NCBI GenBank assembly: GCA_023666425.1
Contig: JAMPCA010000001.1
Coordinates: forward strand, 675,692 to 739,691
Length of the DNA: 64,000 bases
Origin: Muribaculaceae bacterium
Lineage (GTDB): Bacteria > Bacillota > Clostridia > Lachnospirales > Lachnospiraceae
Direction of reading: 5' to 3'
Shown: in pieces, positions 1 to 8,644 of the stretch
Position numbering within the stretch: position 1 is the stretch's first letter
Layout: every line of letters starts with the position of its first letter
The notes under the pieces: generated by a model
Database searches by the model: none
What the model was told of the DNA's origin: nothing
What the model saw: only the letters and a program-made list of their open reading frames with translations
Program-made: the position numbers and the translations under genes

Positions 1-189
1 CACGGACACGAGAAGCGCTTCTCTCGTCCCCATGGTGTAGAGCGTCAAAAGCACCACAAGATTCGCAAGTCCCAGCTTGATTCCTGGAATTCCGAAGGAA
101 AGCGGAACCAGAGTCTCTATATAGCTGCAGATCATCGCCACAGCGATGCACATACCGATTTTTGCAATCTGCTTACTGCGCGAAGCCAT
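1..189 (-). CDS. Gx transporter family membrane protein (partial, N-terminal part only)
   Basis: The first 63 codons of a gene that runs off the left edge. The N-terminus (MASRSKQIAKIG) is followed by two hydrophobic stretches and the motif PGIKLGLANLVVL, which fits the Gx transporter / heptaprenyl diphosphate synthase component I family of small membrane proteins. Family knowledge: these are predicted transporters, often next to NusG domain II proteins and redox genes in Clostridia; the substrate is not firmly known. It overlaps the end of the upstream NusG-II gene by 17 bases, so the two are probably translationally coupled. The C-terminal part is not visible. Confidence 0.7.
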   Translation of the reverse strand, partial: MASRSKQIAKIGMCIAVAMICSYIETLVPLSFGIPGIKLGLANLVVLLTLYTMGTREALLVSV

Positions 190-556
190 CCAGCGCTCCC
201 TCCTTACCGCTCTCCACCTGCACCACCACCCGGTTGGGCAGACAGACAATCGTTTCCCCCGCCCTTCCAATCGCCCGCTGGCGCACACAGAGTTTGTCCG
301 GGCAGGCAGCCTCCTGCATATCCGCCCGCCCCTCCGCAATCACGAGCACATTGGTCACTGTACCGGAGGCATCGGTAATCTCCACGGTCTGATTTTCTCC
401 AAGCGGGTATCTGCCATAGGTTTTTCCATCAACCGTCACTGTGACCCTTCCGTTTCCTCCGTCCTCTGGCAGGGAAAATACAAGGAGCAGCGCAAGGCAG
501 ACAAGACACAGCGCTCCAATAAAAATCAAATCATTTTTACCGAATTTTTTATCCAT
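173..556 (-). CDS. NusG domain II-containing membrane-anchored protein
   Basis: A 127-residue protein. Residues about 9-29 form one transmembrane helix, followed by an extracytoplasmic NusG domain II fold. The C-terminal half has the family pattern CPDKLC followed by a second conserved region (GETIVCLPNRV). Start chosen at MDKKFGKND: its ATG overlaps the miaB stop by 8 bases, while the longer reading would extend far into miaB. The function of the family is unknown; it commonly neighbours Gx transporters, ApbE and Rnf genes in Clostridia, which is also the case here. Confidence 0.75.
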   Translation of the reverse strand: MDKKFGKNDLIFIGALCLVCLALLLVFSLPEDGGNGRVTVTVDGKTYGRYPLGENQTVEITDASGTVTNVLVIAEGRADMQEAACPDKLCVRQRAIGRAGETIVCLPNRVVVQVESGKEGALDGFAQ

Positions 557-2012
557 CCACCGGCTCTCCCAGATAATAAAAGCCTTTACATTCCACAAGC
601 CGCACTTTTTTTATGGTTCCGATCATGGAAACATCCCCCGGAAAATGTACAATGGAATTATTCGACAGACGGCCGGTGACAAGGCGGCCATCCTGCGCAT
701 TCTGCTCCTCCACCAGCACTTCCCCGGTTTTGCCCTCCAGCGCCATGGCTTTTTTCGCACTGATGGCCTGCACCTCTTTCAAAAGTACGTTAAACCGCGC
801 CTTTGCGGTAGATATGTCCACCTGGTTTTCCATGGAGGCGGCAGGCGTTCCGGTACGCTTACTGTACAGAAATGTAAACGCACTGTCAAATTCCACCCGC
901 TTTACCACATCCATCGTCTCTAAGAAATCCTCCTCTGTCTCCCCGGGGAATCCCACAATAATATCTGTAGTCAGCGCAATATCCGGCACAGCCGTCCGGA
1001 TTCTCTCTACGAGGGAGAGGTACTGTTCCTTGTCATAGCGGCGGTTCATCTGTTTTAAAATGCGCGAGCTGCCCGACTGCAGCGGCAGATGCAGGTGACG
1101 GCACACCTTGCCGCACTCCTTCATTGCCAGAATCAGCTCTTCGGAAAGATCCTTCGGGTGGGAGGTCATAAAACGGATGCGCTTTATGCCGGAAATCTCA
1201 TTCACCTCCCGGAGCAGATCTGCAAAGGATACCGCAGGCTCCAGACCCTTTCCATAAGAATTGACGTTTTGTCCCAGCAGCATGACCTCGCACACCCCGT
1301 CCTCCGCCAGTGCCCGGATCTCCCGGATAATATCCCCCGGCTCCCGGCTCCGTTCCCTCCCCCGCACATAGGGGACGATACAATAGCTGCAAAAATTGTT
1401 GCAGCCAAACATGATGTTCACCCCGGACTTAAAGGGATATTTTCGCTGAACCGGCAGCTCCTCCACGATTCGGTCCTGCTCCTCCCAGATATCCACTATC
1501 ATCTGCTCCGATTCCAGGCTCCGGTAGAGAAGTTCTGCAAATTTGTAGATATTATGTGTTCCGAATACAAGATTGACAAAGGGATACGAGCTCTTTAACT
1601 TTTCCACCACCCCACGCTCCTGCATCATACAGCCACAGAGGGCAATCCGCATGTTTTTGTTTTTCCTCTTATAGCCCAGGAGCGTGCCGAGACGGCCATA
1701 CACCTTATTGTTGGCATTCTCCCGAACCGTGCAGGTATTGTAGATGACAAAGTCTGCATTTTCATCCTCCGTGAGCAGATATCCCACATCCGAGAGAATG
1801 CCCGACAGCTTCTCGGAGTCCCTGGCGTTCATCTGGCAGCCGAAAGTGGTCACGCAGGCGTTCGGAGCGCTGCCATTTTTCTGTTTATATGCATTTATCC
1901 ACTCCCGGCATTTGGCCATATAGTAGTATTGTCTGGCAGGCTCTTCTGCAGGAGGCTTTGCTTGGAGATCTATTTGATCTAAATCAACTTCGTTATACAT
2001 TTCTCTTGACAT
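549..2012 (-). CDS. miaB: tRNA-2-methylthio-N6-dimethylallyladenosine synthase MiaB
   Basis: A 487-residue radical SAM methylthiotransferase that adds the 2-methylthio group to i6A37 of tRNAs reading UNN codons. The N-terminal UPF0004 domain has cluster-binding cysteines at about C59, C94 and C128. The radical SAM motif CNNFCSYC lies at about 204-211, and a TRAM domain forms the last 70 residues. Overall length fits MiaB; the about 50-residue N-terminal extension before the UPF0004 domain is common in clostridial MiaB. It follows proA and a 48-codon ORF on the same strand and overlaps the next gene by 8 bases. Confidence 0.95.
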   Translation of the reverse strand: MSREMYNEVDLDQIDLQAKPPAEEPARQYYYMAKCREWINAYKQKNGSAPNACVTTFGCQMNARDSEKLSGILSDVGYLLTEDENADFVIYNTCTVRENANNKVYGRLGTLLGYKRKNKNMRIALCGCMMQERGVVEKLKSSYPFVNLVFGTHNIYKFAELLYRSLESEQMIVDIWEEQDRIVEELPVQRKYPFKSGVNIMFGCNNFCSYCIVPYVRGRERSREPGDIIREIRALAEDGVCEVMLLGQNVNSYGKGLEPAVSFADLLREVNEISGIKRIRFMTSHPKDLSEELILAMKECGKVCRHLHLPLQSGSSRILKQMNRRYDKEQYLSLVERIRTAVPDIALTTDIIVGFPGETEEDFLETMDVVKRVEFDSAFTFLYSKRTGTPAASMENQVDISTAKARFNVLLKEVQAISAKKAMALEGKTGEVLVEEQNAQDGRLVTGRLSNNSIVHFPGDVSMIGTIKKVRLVECKGFYYLGEPVDG

Positions 2013-2055
2013 TCCCTTGCTCTGTTACTTCTTAAATTTCAATTTCCAGTTCCTT

Positions 2056-2202
2056 TCACATTTCTTTTTCCGAAATAAATTCATTGCATTCCGGATCTTC
2101 GTCCATTTCCTTTAGCATTTGTAAATCAATTTCATCCGGCAAAGCTTCCGGTATATCTTCCCATGAACGTCTGGCTGGCTCCTCTATAGACAATTCTGCC
2201 AT
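2056..2202 (-). CDS. 48-residue acidic protein coupled to proA (hypothetical)
   Basis: A short complete frame starting [12 protein letters not shown] and ending EFISEKEM. Its ATG overlaps the proA stop as TAATG, the classic geometry of translational reinitiation. The protein is very acidic (many Asp/Glu) with no signal peptide or membrane segment. I do not recognise a family; the composition and length vaguely resemble antitoxin C-termini, but no toxin-like gene is adjacent. It lies between proA and miaB in the same transcription direction. Real translation is likely but not proven. Confidence 0.5.
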   Translation of the reverse strand: MAELSIEEPARRSWEDIPEALPDEIDLQMLKEMDEDPECNEFISEKEM

Positions 2203-3464
2203 TAGGCGCGAACCTGCCCATTTCCATATATGATATACTTATAGCTGGTCAGCGCCTCCAGCCCCATGGGGCCTCTCGCATGCAGCTTCTGCGTGCTGAT
2301 GCCAATCTCCGCCCCGAAGCCAAACTCTCCCCCGTCAGAGAATGCGGTAGAAGCATTGACATACACGCAGGCAGAATCCACTTCCTCCAGAAACTTCTGT
2401 GAAATATCGTAGTCTTTCGTCACGATTGCATCGGAGTGGGCTGTGTTATAGCGGTTGATATGGGCGATTGCCTCTTCGAGGGAATCCACAACCTTCACAG
2501 ACATAATATAGTCCAGATATTCCGTTCCCCAGTCCTCCTCCGCGGCCGCCTTAACAAGAGCGTGCTCCTCTCCCAGCGAAGCGACCGCCCGGGCGTCTCC
2601 TCTCAGTTCCACCGAATGCTCCTGCAGAGCTTCATAGAGCTTCGGCAAAAATTCCTCCGCAACCGCGCTGTGCACCACAATGGATTCGCAGGCATTGCAG
2701 ACGCCAATGCGGCGCGTTTTTGCGTTCTTCACAATCTTAACAGCCATGTCCAGATCTGCATACTGATCCACATACACATGACAGTTGCCGGTTCCCGTCT
2801 CAATCACCGGAATCGTGGCATTCTCCACCACACTCTGGATCAGCCCGCTGCCGCCCCTTGGAATCAGCAGATCCACATACTCCTTCATGCGCATGAACCG
2901 CCCGGTTGTCTCCCGGTCAGTGGACGCGATTAAAGACAGCGTTCCCTCCGGGAGTCCATTGGCCGTCAGCGCCTCCTGCATGGCGGCGACGATCGCAAGG
3001 TTTGAGTCAATCGCATCGCTGCCGCCCTTCAATATCACGCAGTTGCCGGACTTAAAGCAAAGACCAAAGGCATCCGCTGTCACGTTCGGCCTCGCCTCAA
3101 AAATAATGCCGATCACACCGATCGGAACGCGCCTCTTCCCGATAATCAGGCCGTTTGGCCTCTTTTTCATGGAAAGTACCTCCCCGATTGGATCATCCAG
3201 CCCCGCAATCTGACGAAGCCCGTCCGCCATTGCAGCTATGCGCTCCCCCGTCAGTTTTAATCTGTCCTGAAGCGCCTCCGGCATGTGCCGTTCCTTTGCC
3301 CGCGCCATATCCCTCCCGTTTGCGGCGAGGATCTTCTCCTCATGTGCCAAAAGCGCATCCGCCGCCGCCAGAAGCGTCCGGTTTTTCACTTCCGTATCCA
3401 GCGTTCCCACGGTAATCCTTGCCTCGTGTGCCTGCCTGCATAATTCCTCTAGGTTCATTCTCAT
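2202..3464 (-). CDS. proA: Gamma-glutamyl phosphate reductase ProA
   Basis: A 420-residue enzyme reducing gamma-glutamyl phosphate to glutamate semialdehyde with NADPH, the second step of proline synthesis. The aldehyde dehydrogenase-like fold is full length. The catalytic cysteine region reads [10 protein letters not shown], and substrate-binding segments such as IFEARPNVT and LKGGSDA are present. A good AGGAGG site precedes the ATG. It follows the 5-FCL gene by 15 bases and shares the run with proB, although two other genes lie between proB and proA. Confidence 0.96.
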   Translation of the reverse strand: MRMNLEELCRQAHEARITVGTLDTEVKNRTLLAAADALLAHEEKILAANGRDMARAKERHMPEALQDRLKLTGERIAAMADGLRQIAGLDDPIGEVLSMKKRPNGLIIGKRRVPIGVIGIIFEARPNVTADAFGLCFKSGNCVILKGGSDAIDSNLAIVAAMQEALTANGLPEGTLSLIASTDRETTGRFMRMKEYVDLLIPRGGSGLIQSVVENATIPVIETGTGNCHVYVDQYADLDMAVKIVKNAKTRRIGVCNACESIVVHSAVAEEFLPKLYEALQEHSVELRGDARAVASLGEEHALVKAAAEEDWGTEYLDYIMSVKVVDSLEEAIAHINRYNTAHSDAIVTKDYDISQKFLEEVDSACVYVNASTAFSDGGEFGFGAEIGISTQKLHARGPMGLEALTSYKYIIYGNGQVRA

Positions 3465-3479
3465 TCCTCCTGCTCTCTC

Positions 3480-4073
3480 TCATATACTTTCTATCACCGT
3501 TCCACACCGACGGCAGCCCAGCTCCGTGACAAGTTCCGCCATACAGACGTCCAACGGTTCCACCGGAAGCCGGCTGCTGATCTGCATCTCAAAACAGATT
3601 CCCACCGGAAAAAGCGACCGGTGTATGCTTAAGTATTTGTCGTAATATCCCCCGCCATATCCAATTCTTTCTCCCATCTTTGAGAAGGCCACGCCCGGCA
3701 CAAGTATCGGCGTTGTTTCTGCTGCGCGATCCTGCCATGGCATTCCCTGCTCCCTTGGTTCCCTGACGCCAAAGGCTCCCGGCTCCAGTTCCTCCCCGGC
3801 TTCCACCCGGTAAAACTCCATCTGCGTGCCCTTCACCCGGGGGAAATACAGTGCCTTGCCGTCCTGGTACGCCTGTGTAAAAAACGCCGACAGCTCTGCC
3901 TCGCTGCGAATCGCCGCATAGACAAGGATTTCATCCGCCGTCCCATACCATTCCTGCGCCAGGAGGCATTCTGCAATCTCTCTGCTTTTTTTGCGCCGCA
4001 GCTCTCCGGAAAGCCCGTCCCTGCGCGCCTTCACCGCCTCACGAAGTCGGCGTTTGTCCATGCTTTTTTCCAT
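3480..4073 (-). CDS. 5-formyltetrahydrofolate cyclo-ligase
   Basis: A 197-residue enzyme of the YgfA/Fau family, converting 5-formyl-THF to 5,10-methenyl-THF with ATP. Diagnostic C-terminal motif: GERIGYGGGYYDKYL, containing the glycine/tyrosine nucleotide-binding loop. The N-terminus has the usual basic helix (KRRLREAVKARRDGL). Start kept at the first ATG because GGGGAGAG lies directly upstream; it overlaps the upstream DUF896 gene by 35 bases. An ATG four codons later is the alternative. Confidence 0.92.
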   Translation of the reverse strand: MEKSMDKRRLREAVKARRDGLSGELRRKKSREIAECLLAQEWYGTADEILVYAAIRSEAELSAFFTQAYQDGKALYFPRVKGTQMEFYRVEAGEELEPGAFGVREPREQGMPWQDRAAETTPILVPGVAFSKMGERIGYGGGYYDKYLSIHRSLFPVGICFEMQISSRLPVEPLDVCMAELVTELGCRRCGTVIESI

Positions 4074-4272
4074 GTCTCTCCCCGAGATTTACCACCGTAC
4101 CGTCCGCGTCCACAATGTCGATATTGTCAAGCTGGCTTCTGATATTTCCACGGATCGCCGCCACATATTCCTTGCGCAGCAAATCCTGCTCCTTTTTCTC
4201 CTCCTCTGTCAGTCCCTCAGCCCTGGACTTTCGGTACAGGGCATTGATGCGGTCTATTTTTTCCTGATTCAT
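4039..4272 (-). CDS. DUF896 family protein (YnzC-like)
   Basis: A 77-residue protein starting MNQEKIDRINALYRKSR, with the family signature EGLTEEEKKEQDLLRKEY followed by two predicted helices and a short basic tail. Length and pattern match the small cytosolic YnzC/DUF896 proteins of Firmicutes, whose fold is a helical hairpin. In Bacillus subtilis ynzC lies in the SOS-induced yneA region; no such context is present here, so a stress role should not be assumed. It is located between proB and the 5-FCL gene and overlaps the latter. Confidence 0.88.
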   Translation of the reverse strand: MNQEKIDRINALYRKSRAEGLTEEEKKEQDLLRKEYVAAIRGNIRSQLDNIDIVDADGTVVNLGERHGKKHGQTPTS

Positions 4273-4300
4273 AATCCTCTCCCTCTCAAAATCCATACAG

Positions 4301-5176
4301 CTATCCAATGGACTCTGTGATATAGGCCGCCAGATCAAAGTCCGGCTCCTCATTAGCGCAGAAAAGCGTCCCCACATAGTTCCCCTCAAAAATGTCCGAG
4401 ATCACCCTGACATCCGCTGCATTCGCGATAATCATATCCGCCCCGGAAAGGGTAGCAATTCTCGCCGCCGTAAGCTTTGTTGTCATCCCACCGGTTCCCA
4501 CGCTGCTCCCGGTGGACGCTTTTGCCATATCCCTGATATGCTCATCCAGACTCTCCACAACGGGAATCAGCTTTGCCCCGGGATTGGTATGCGGATCGTC
4601 GGTGTAGAGCCCGTCGATATCCGACAGCAAAATCAAAAGATCCGCCCCGACCAAAGCCGATACCAGCGCCGAGAGTGTATCGTTGTCCCCCAGCTTCATC
4701 TTTACATTCGCCGTATCGTTGTCCACAAACTGCATTTCGTAGGTGCTGACGCTGTCATTCTCATTCACCACCGGAATCACACCCAGGCTAAAAAGCTCCA
4801 GAAAGGTATTTTTTGCATTTTCCCTTGACACCGGATTTACCATGATATTTTTCGTCAAGAGCACCTGCCCCGCCGTGTGGTTGTACTCCGCAAAAAGCTT
4901 CTGATAGGTCATCATCAGCCGCCCCTGCCCCACAGCGGCGCAAGCCTGCTTCAGGGATGTCTTTTTCGGACGCTCTTTGATTCCAAGAGCCGCCCGCCCC
5001 ACGGCAATCGCACCGGAGCTCACAAGGCACACATCAATCCCCTGATTGCGCAGATCGCATATGACCCGCACCAGATGCTCCATTTTCCCAAGATTTTGCC
5101 GACCCGTCTGGGGATGGGTCAGGGATGATGATCCTATTTTAATCACCACGCGCTTGTAAGTCCCGTTTGATTGCAT
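4301..5176 (-). CDS. proB: Glutamate 5-kinase ProB (short form without PUA domain)
   Basis: Phosphorylates glutamate at the gamma-carboxyl, the first and feedback-controlled step of proline synthesis. The amino acid kinase fold is clear: VVIKIGSSSLT at the N-terminus, VSSGAIAVG, NENDSVS and the nucleotide-binding GTGGMTTKL. With 291 residues it ends where the kinase domain ends, so the C-terminal PUA domain of the longer ProB form is absent. Start chosen at MQSNGTYKR, just upstream of the conserved kinase N-terminus; the reading frame upstream of it is hydrophobic non-conserved sequence overlapping apbE. Confidence 0.94.
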   Translation of the reverse strand: MQSNGTYKRVVIKIGSSSLTHPQTGRQNLGKMEHLVRVICDLRNQGIDVCLVSSGAIAVGRAALGIKERPKKTSLKQACAAVGQGRLMMTYQKLFAEYNHTAGQVLLTKNIMVNPVSRENAKNTFLELFSLGVIPVVNENDSVSTYEMQFVDNDTANVKMKLGDNDTLSALVSALVGADLLILLSDIDGLYTDDPHTNPGAKLIPVVESLDEHIRDMAKASTGSSVGTGGMTTKLTAARIATLSGADMIIANAADVRVISDIFEGNYVGTLFCANEEPDFDLAAYITESIG

Positions 5177-5230
5177 GACATGACACCGCCCTTTTTCATA
5201 TTGTGCTGTAAACAAGTATACAGTCACATT

Positions 5231-5259
5231 ATTATAGCATTTGCATAAAAAATAAGCAA
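5231..5259 (-). promoter_or_regulatory. Sigma-A type promoter of the proB operon
   Basis: On the minus strand TTGCTT (5254-5259) and TATAAT (5231-5236) are separated by exactly 17 bases, placing the start of transcription about 45 bases upstream of proB. It lies in the 162-base divergent region shared with apbE. Confidence 0.7.
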
Positions 5260-5286
5260 CACGCGCAAAGGCTGCATTTTTATTGC

Positions 5287-5315
5287 TTGTCCCTGCGGGG
5301 ATTTTGTTGTATATT
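5287..5315 (+). promoter_or_regulatory. Probable promoter of apbE
   Basis: TTGTCC (5287-5292) and TATATT (5310-5315) with a 17-base spacer, directed toward apbE. Weaker match than the proB promoter on the other strand. An AGAAAGGAATG segment just before the apbE ATG supplies the ribosome binding site. Confidence 0.5.
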
Positions 5316-5338
5316 ATGCATGAGAAAGGAATGGAAAC

Positions 5339-6403
5339 ATGAAAAAATACATGAAAAAAATTTGTAAGTATCACCTTTTTGCCATCCTGCTTGTGCCCGG
5401 CCTGCTCGCACCGCTTCTTTCCGGCTGTGCGCACGCGCCCGGAAAAGTTTCAAAATCCGGCTTTTATTTCGATACCATCATCACGATCACCCTCTACGGC
5501 ACGACAGACGCAAGCTACATTGACCAGTGTTTTTCCCTTGCGGCGGAGTACGAGCGCAAACTGTCAAACACGATTGAAGACAGTGAAATCTCAAAAATAA
5601 ATGCAGGTGCCGGGGACTTTGTAACGGTCAGCGACGAGACGCTTGCTCTGTTGCAGGCAGGCGTCCACTACGGCGAGATCAGTGGCGGATGCTTTGACAT
5701 CACGGTTGGAAAGCTGTCTGCGCTCTGGAATATCCCGGAGATTGCCAAAAATTCAAAAAGTGACGACAACGAGGCGGACGCCGCCGTCCTTCCGGCTCCC
5801 GATCTGCTAAATGAGACGCTTTCCCATGTCGATTACAAAAAAATTGCCATAAATGGAAACAGGGTAAAGCTTGAGGATCCGCAGGCGGCCATTGACCTCG
5901 GAGGCATTGCCAAGGGCTTTATCGCAGACAAAATGCGGGAGTATCTGCAAAGTGAAGGAATCACCTCCGGCATCCTGAATCTCGGCGGCAATGTACTGAC
6001 GCTCGGCGAAAAGGAGGATGGCGCCTTCTACTCTGTCGGCATTCAAAAACCCTTTGCGGATTCCGGCGTCAGTCTCGGCACACTCTCTCTGCGGGATGCC
6101 TCCGTAGTATCCTCCGGTATCTATGAACGTTATTTCCGGGTGGACGGAAAGCTTTACCATCACATTTTAGACACAAGAACCGGCTTTCCCGTGGAGAATA
6201 ATCTGTACCAGGTGACCATTATCAGCGAAAGCTCCATGGACGGGGACGCATTAAGTACCGCCTGCTTTGCACTCGGCTTGTCCGACGGCATGGCACTCGT
6301 GGAATCACTGGAAAATGTGGAGGCTGTCTTTGTAACCGGGGATGGCGCGCTCCACTATAGCTCCGGCATCGGAGATGACATAATCTTTTCACCCGCAGAC
6401 TGA
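5339..6403 (+). CDS. apbE: FAD:protein FMN transferase ApbE (lipoprotein)
   Basis: A 354-residue enzyme that attaches FMN covalently to Ser/Thr of target proteins outside the membrane, using FAD and Mg2+. A signal peptide ends in the lipobox LLSGC near residue 30, so it should be lipid-anchored. The ApbE core includes FDTIITITLYG, the substrate-binding IDLGGIAKGFIAD and the C-terminal HHILDTRTGFPV. The natural substrates are very probably RnfD and RnfG, encoded immediately downstream on the opposite strand, both of which carry flavinylation motifs. Second in-frame ATG (MKKIC) is possible but the first gives a normal signal peptide. Confidence 0.95.
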   Translation: MKKYMKKICKYHLFAILLVPGLLAPLLSGCAHAPGKVSKSGFYFDTIITITLYGTTDASYIDQCFSLAAEYERKLSNTIEDSEISKINAGAGDFVTVSDETLALLQAGVHYGEISGGCFDITVGKLSALWNIPEIAKNSKSDDNEADAAVLPAPDLLNETLSHVDYKKIAINGNRVKLEDPQAAIDLGGIAKGFIADKMREYLQSEGITSGILNLGGNVLTLGEKEDGAFYSVGIQKPFADSGVSLGTLSLRDASVVSSGIYERYFRVDGKLYHHILDTRTGFPVENNLYQVTIISESSMDGDALSTACFALGLSDGMALVESLENVEAVFVTGDGALHYSSGIGDDIIFSPAD

Positions 6404-6450
6404 GTGAATTTTATGTTCAACCGCCCATGCTCTCATTTCCTGTAAAACAA

Positions 6451-6473
6451 AAGCGGGCGCATTGCGCCCGCTT
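6451..6473. terminator. Bidirectional terminator between apbE and rnfB
   Basis: A near-perfect 11-base inverted repeat (AAGCGGGCGCA / TGCGCCCGCTT) lies between the convergent ends of apbE and rnfB, only 3 bases from the rnfB stop. The arms end in AA/TT with an A-rich flank, so it can serve both directions. Confidence 0.8.
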
Positions 6474-6476
6474 CGC

Positions 6477-7265
6477 TTAAATGATAATCTTCTTTGGACA
6501 TTTCTCCGCACAGATACCACAACCGGTACACTTCTCCTGATCGATGTAAGCGATATTGTCTACCACATGCACCGCATCGGACGGACAGTTCTTCTCGCAG
6601 AGATGGCAGCCGATACAGCCCACCGAGCAGGCGCTCATCACGTCCTTGCCCTTATCCTTTGAGCTGCACTGTACCAGATGCAAAGCGCCATAGGGTACAA
6701 GCTCGATCAGATGCTTCGGGCAGGCAGCTACACACTTGCCGCAGGCCTTGCAGGCCTTCTCGTCCACCTTCGCGATGCCATCTACAATATGAATCGCATC
6801 AAAGGGGCAGGCCTTCACGCAGGTGCCGTAGCCAAGACAGCCGTAATTGCAGGACTTGGGGCCTCCATTGGGGACAAAGGCCATCGCCGTACAGTCCTCG
6901 ATACCTGTGTAATCGTAATCCTGCTTCGCCTTCTCGCAGGTGCCTGCACACTTGACAAAGGCAACCTTTTTCGCTCCCGCCTCCGCAGACACTCCCATAA
7001 TCTCACCAATCTTCGCGGCAACCGGATCACCGCCCACCGGGCACTGTCCCACCGGAGCCTCTCCCTTGACGATCGCGGCGGCAAGACCGGAACAGCCCGC
7101 ATAACCACAGCCTCCGCAGTTGTTGCCCGGAAGCTCACCGAGTACAGCCTCTTCTCTGGGGTCCACCTCGACCTTGAACTTCTCCCCCGAAATTCCGAGG
7201 AAAAATCCGAGAATAATTCCCACACAGCCCACAACCAGGGCTGCGACGATAATAGCAGTAATCAT
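6477..7265 (-). CDS. rnfB: Rnf complex subunit RnfB (ferredoxin-type Fe-S protein)
   Basis: A 262-residue electron-entry subunit of the Rnf complex, which couples reduced ferredoxin oxidation to NAD+ reduction and ion export. A single N-terminal membrane helix (residues 3-25) precedes a four-cysteine Fe-S domain with C50, C53, C58 and C75 (GNNCGGCGYAGC). Several CxxCxxCxxxCP ferredoxin motifs follow (CLGYGTCVKACP, CKACGKCVAACP, CIGCHLCEKNCP, CTGCGICAEKCP). Last gene of the operon, 33 bases after rnfA, directly before a terminator. Confidence 0.96.
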   Translation of the reverse strand: MITAIIVAALVVGCVGIILGFFLGISGEKFKVEVDPREEAVLGELPGNNCGGCGYAGCSGLAAAIVKGEAPVGQCPVGGDPVAAKIGEIMGVSAEAGAKKVAFVKCAGTCEKAKQDYDYTGIEDCTAMAFVPNGGPKSCNYGCLGYGTCVKACPFDAIHIVDGIAKVDEKACKACGKCVAACPKHLIELVPYGALHLVQCSSKDKGKDVMSACSVGCIGCHLCEKNCPSDAVHVVDNIAYIDQEKCTGCGICAEKCPKKIII

Positions 7266-7298
7266 AAGTCTTTTACCTCCTGTAATGCCCCGAAAGGA

Positions 7299-7904
7299 CT
7301 ATATCATTCCCGAGAAGCCCATAAAGGCAATGGACATCAGGCAGGCGGTCAGCAGTACGATCGCAGTCCCCTGAAAGGGCTTAGGAATGTCATTATACTC
7401 AATCTTCTCGCGGATTCCGGCCATCAGCACGATCGCGATGAAAAATCCTACCGCCGTGGCAAAGCCATACACAACGCTCTCGAGCAGATTGTACTCATAG
7501 GTCACGCAGTTGAGCGCCACGCCAAGCACCGCGCAGTTGGTAGTAATCAGCGGAAGAAATACGCCCAGCGACTGATACAGAGGGGGCATCTGCTTTTTCA
7601 AAAACATCTCCACAAACTGAACCAGCGCAGCAATCACAAGGATGAACACGATGGTCTGTAAATACGTCAGGTCAATCCCCTTTTTCTGCAGCGCAGAATT
7701 TGCCAGTACAAACTTATAAATCAGCTGTGACACAAAGGATGCCACTGTAATTACGAAAATAACAGCTCCGCCCATGCCTGCCGCCGTCTTTGTGTTTTTG
7801 GACACGCCGAGGAAGGGACAGATTCCAAGGAACTGACTCAGTACCACATTGTTTACGATTGCAGAACCAACGGCAATCAAAAGTAAGGATGTCAATGTAC
7901 TCAT
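7299..7904 (-). CDS. rnfA: Rnf complex membrane subunit RnfA
   Basis: A 201-residue integral membrane protein with six predicted helices, paralogous to RnfE. The conserved NNVVLSQFLGICPFLGVS near the N-terminus and LITTNCAVLGVALN in the middle each contain the cysteine that, in studied Rnf/Nqr complexes, helps hold the membrane-embedded iron-sulfur centre with RnfE. It overlaps the rnfE stop by 4 bases. Confidence 0.96.
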   Translation of the reverse strand: MSTLTSLLLIAVGSAIVNNVVLSQFLGICPFLGVSKNTKTAAGMGGAVIFVITVASFVSQLIYKFVLANSALQKKGIDLTYLQTIVFILVIAALVQFVEMFLKKQMPPLYQSLGVFLPLITTNCAVLGVALNCVTYEYNLLESVVYGFATAVGFFIAIVLMAGIREKIEYNDIPKPFQGTAIVLLTACLMSIAFMGFSGMI

Positions 7905-8644
7905 GCTTCTTTACCTCCCTGCTCTCCGGCGACTTCCACAGCAGACTTCGCCGTACTTTTGCCCGTACACATGGCAGACTGTCCACAGTGGGCGCAGTCC
8001 CCGGTCAGACAGCCGGACGGCTCGGCCAGAGGCGTCCCCTTGGCTTCCATGCGTTTTCTGACAATATTCATTCCTGCAACCAGAAATCCAAGCACAAGGA
8101 ACGCTCCCGGCGCCATAATGAAAATCGTAATCGGTGTAAAACCGTCGATTGCAGATAAAAACGGCATATTAAAGAAGGTTCCCGCACCTAAAATCTCACG
8201 GATCAGGCCAATGATGGTAAGACCAATGGTAAAACCAAGCCCCATGCCGATTCCGTCAAAGATGGAGTGCACCGGCTCATTCTTGGAGGCGAAACTCTCC
8301 GCACGGCCTAAGATAATACAGTTTACCACGATGAGCGGAATATATACGCCCAGCGCCTTGGAGAGATCCTGCAGATATGCCTGCATCAGAAGCTGTACCA
8401 CCGTAACCAGGGATGCCACAATGACAATATATGCAGGAATACGCACTCCGTTGGGAATTACCTTCCGGAACAGCGAAATCAGCAGGTTTGCAAAAATCAG
8501 TACAACCGTCGTGGACAAGCCCATACCAAGCCCGTTGATGGCCGAAGAAGTGACGGCCAGCGTCGGACACATGCCGAGCATCAGGACAAAGGTTGGATTC
8601 TCCTTGATAATCCCGTTATACAAACGCTCCACATATTTATTCAT
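7901..8644 (-). CDS. rnfE: Rnf complex membrane subunit RnfE with cysteine-rich C-terminal tail
   Basis: A 247-residue integral membrane subunit. The conserved NPTFVLMLGMCPTLAVTSSA and LIVVNCIILGRAESFA carry the two core cysteines shared with RnfA. Start set at MNKYVERL: AGGAGGTGCGGGGA sits at the right distance, whereas the GTG-initiated reading three codons earlier has no spacing. The last 40 residues after the final helix form a polar tail with a C-x4-C-x2-C-x5-C pattern (CLTGDCAHCGQSAMC), not part of the RnfE core. It overlaps rnfG by 8 bases. Confidence 0.95.
   Translation of the reverse strand: MNKYVERLYNGIIKENPTFVLMLGMCPTLAVTSSAINGLGMGLSTTVVLIFANLLISLFRKVIPNGVRIPAYIVIVASLVTVVQLLMQAYLQDLSKALGVYIPLIVVNCIILGRAESFASKNEPVHSIFDGIGMGLGFTIGLTIIGLIREILGAGTFFNMPFLSAIDGFTPITIFIMAPGAFLVLGFLVAGMNIVRKRMEAKGTPLAEPSGCLTGDCAHCGQSAMCTGKSTAKSAVEVAGEQGGKEA

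Noticed and set aside
6678-7661. A 327-codon open frame on the plus strand opposite rnfB/rnfA
   Set aside because: It is fully antisense to two clear Rnf genes, has no ribosome binding site and a composition (Arg/His-rich) typical of a shadow frame.
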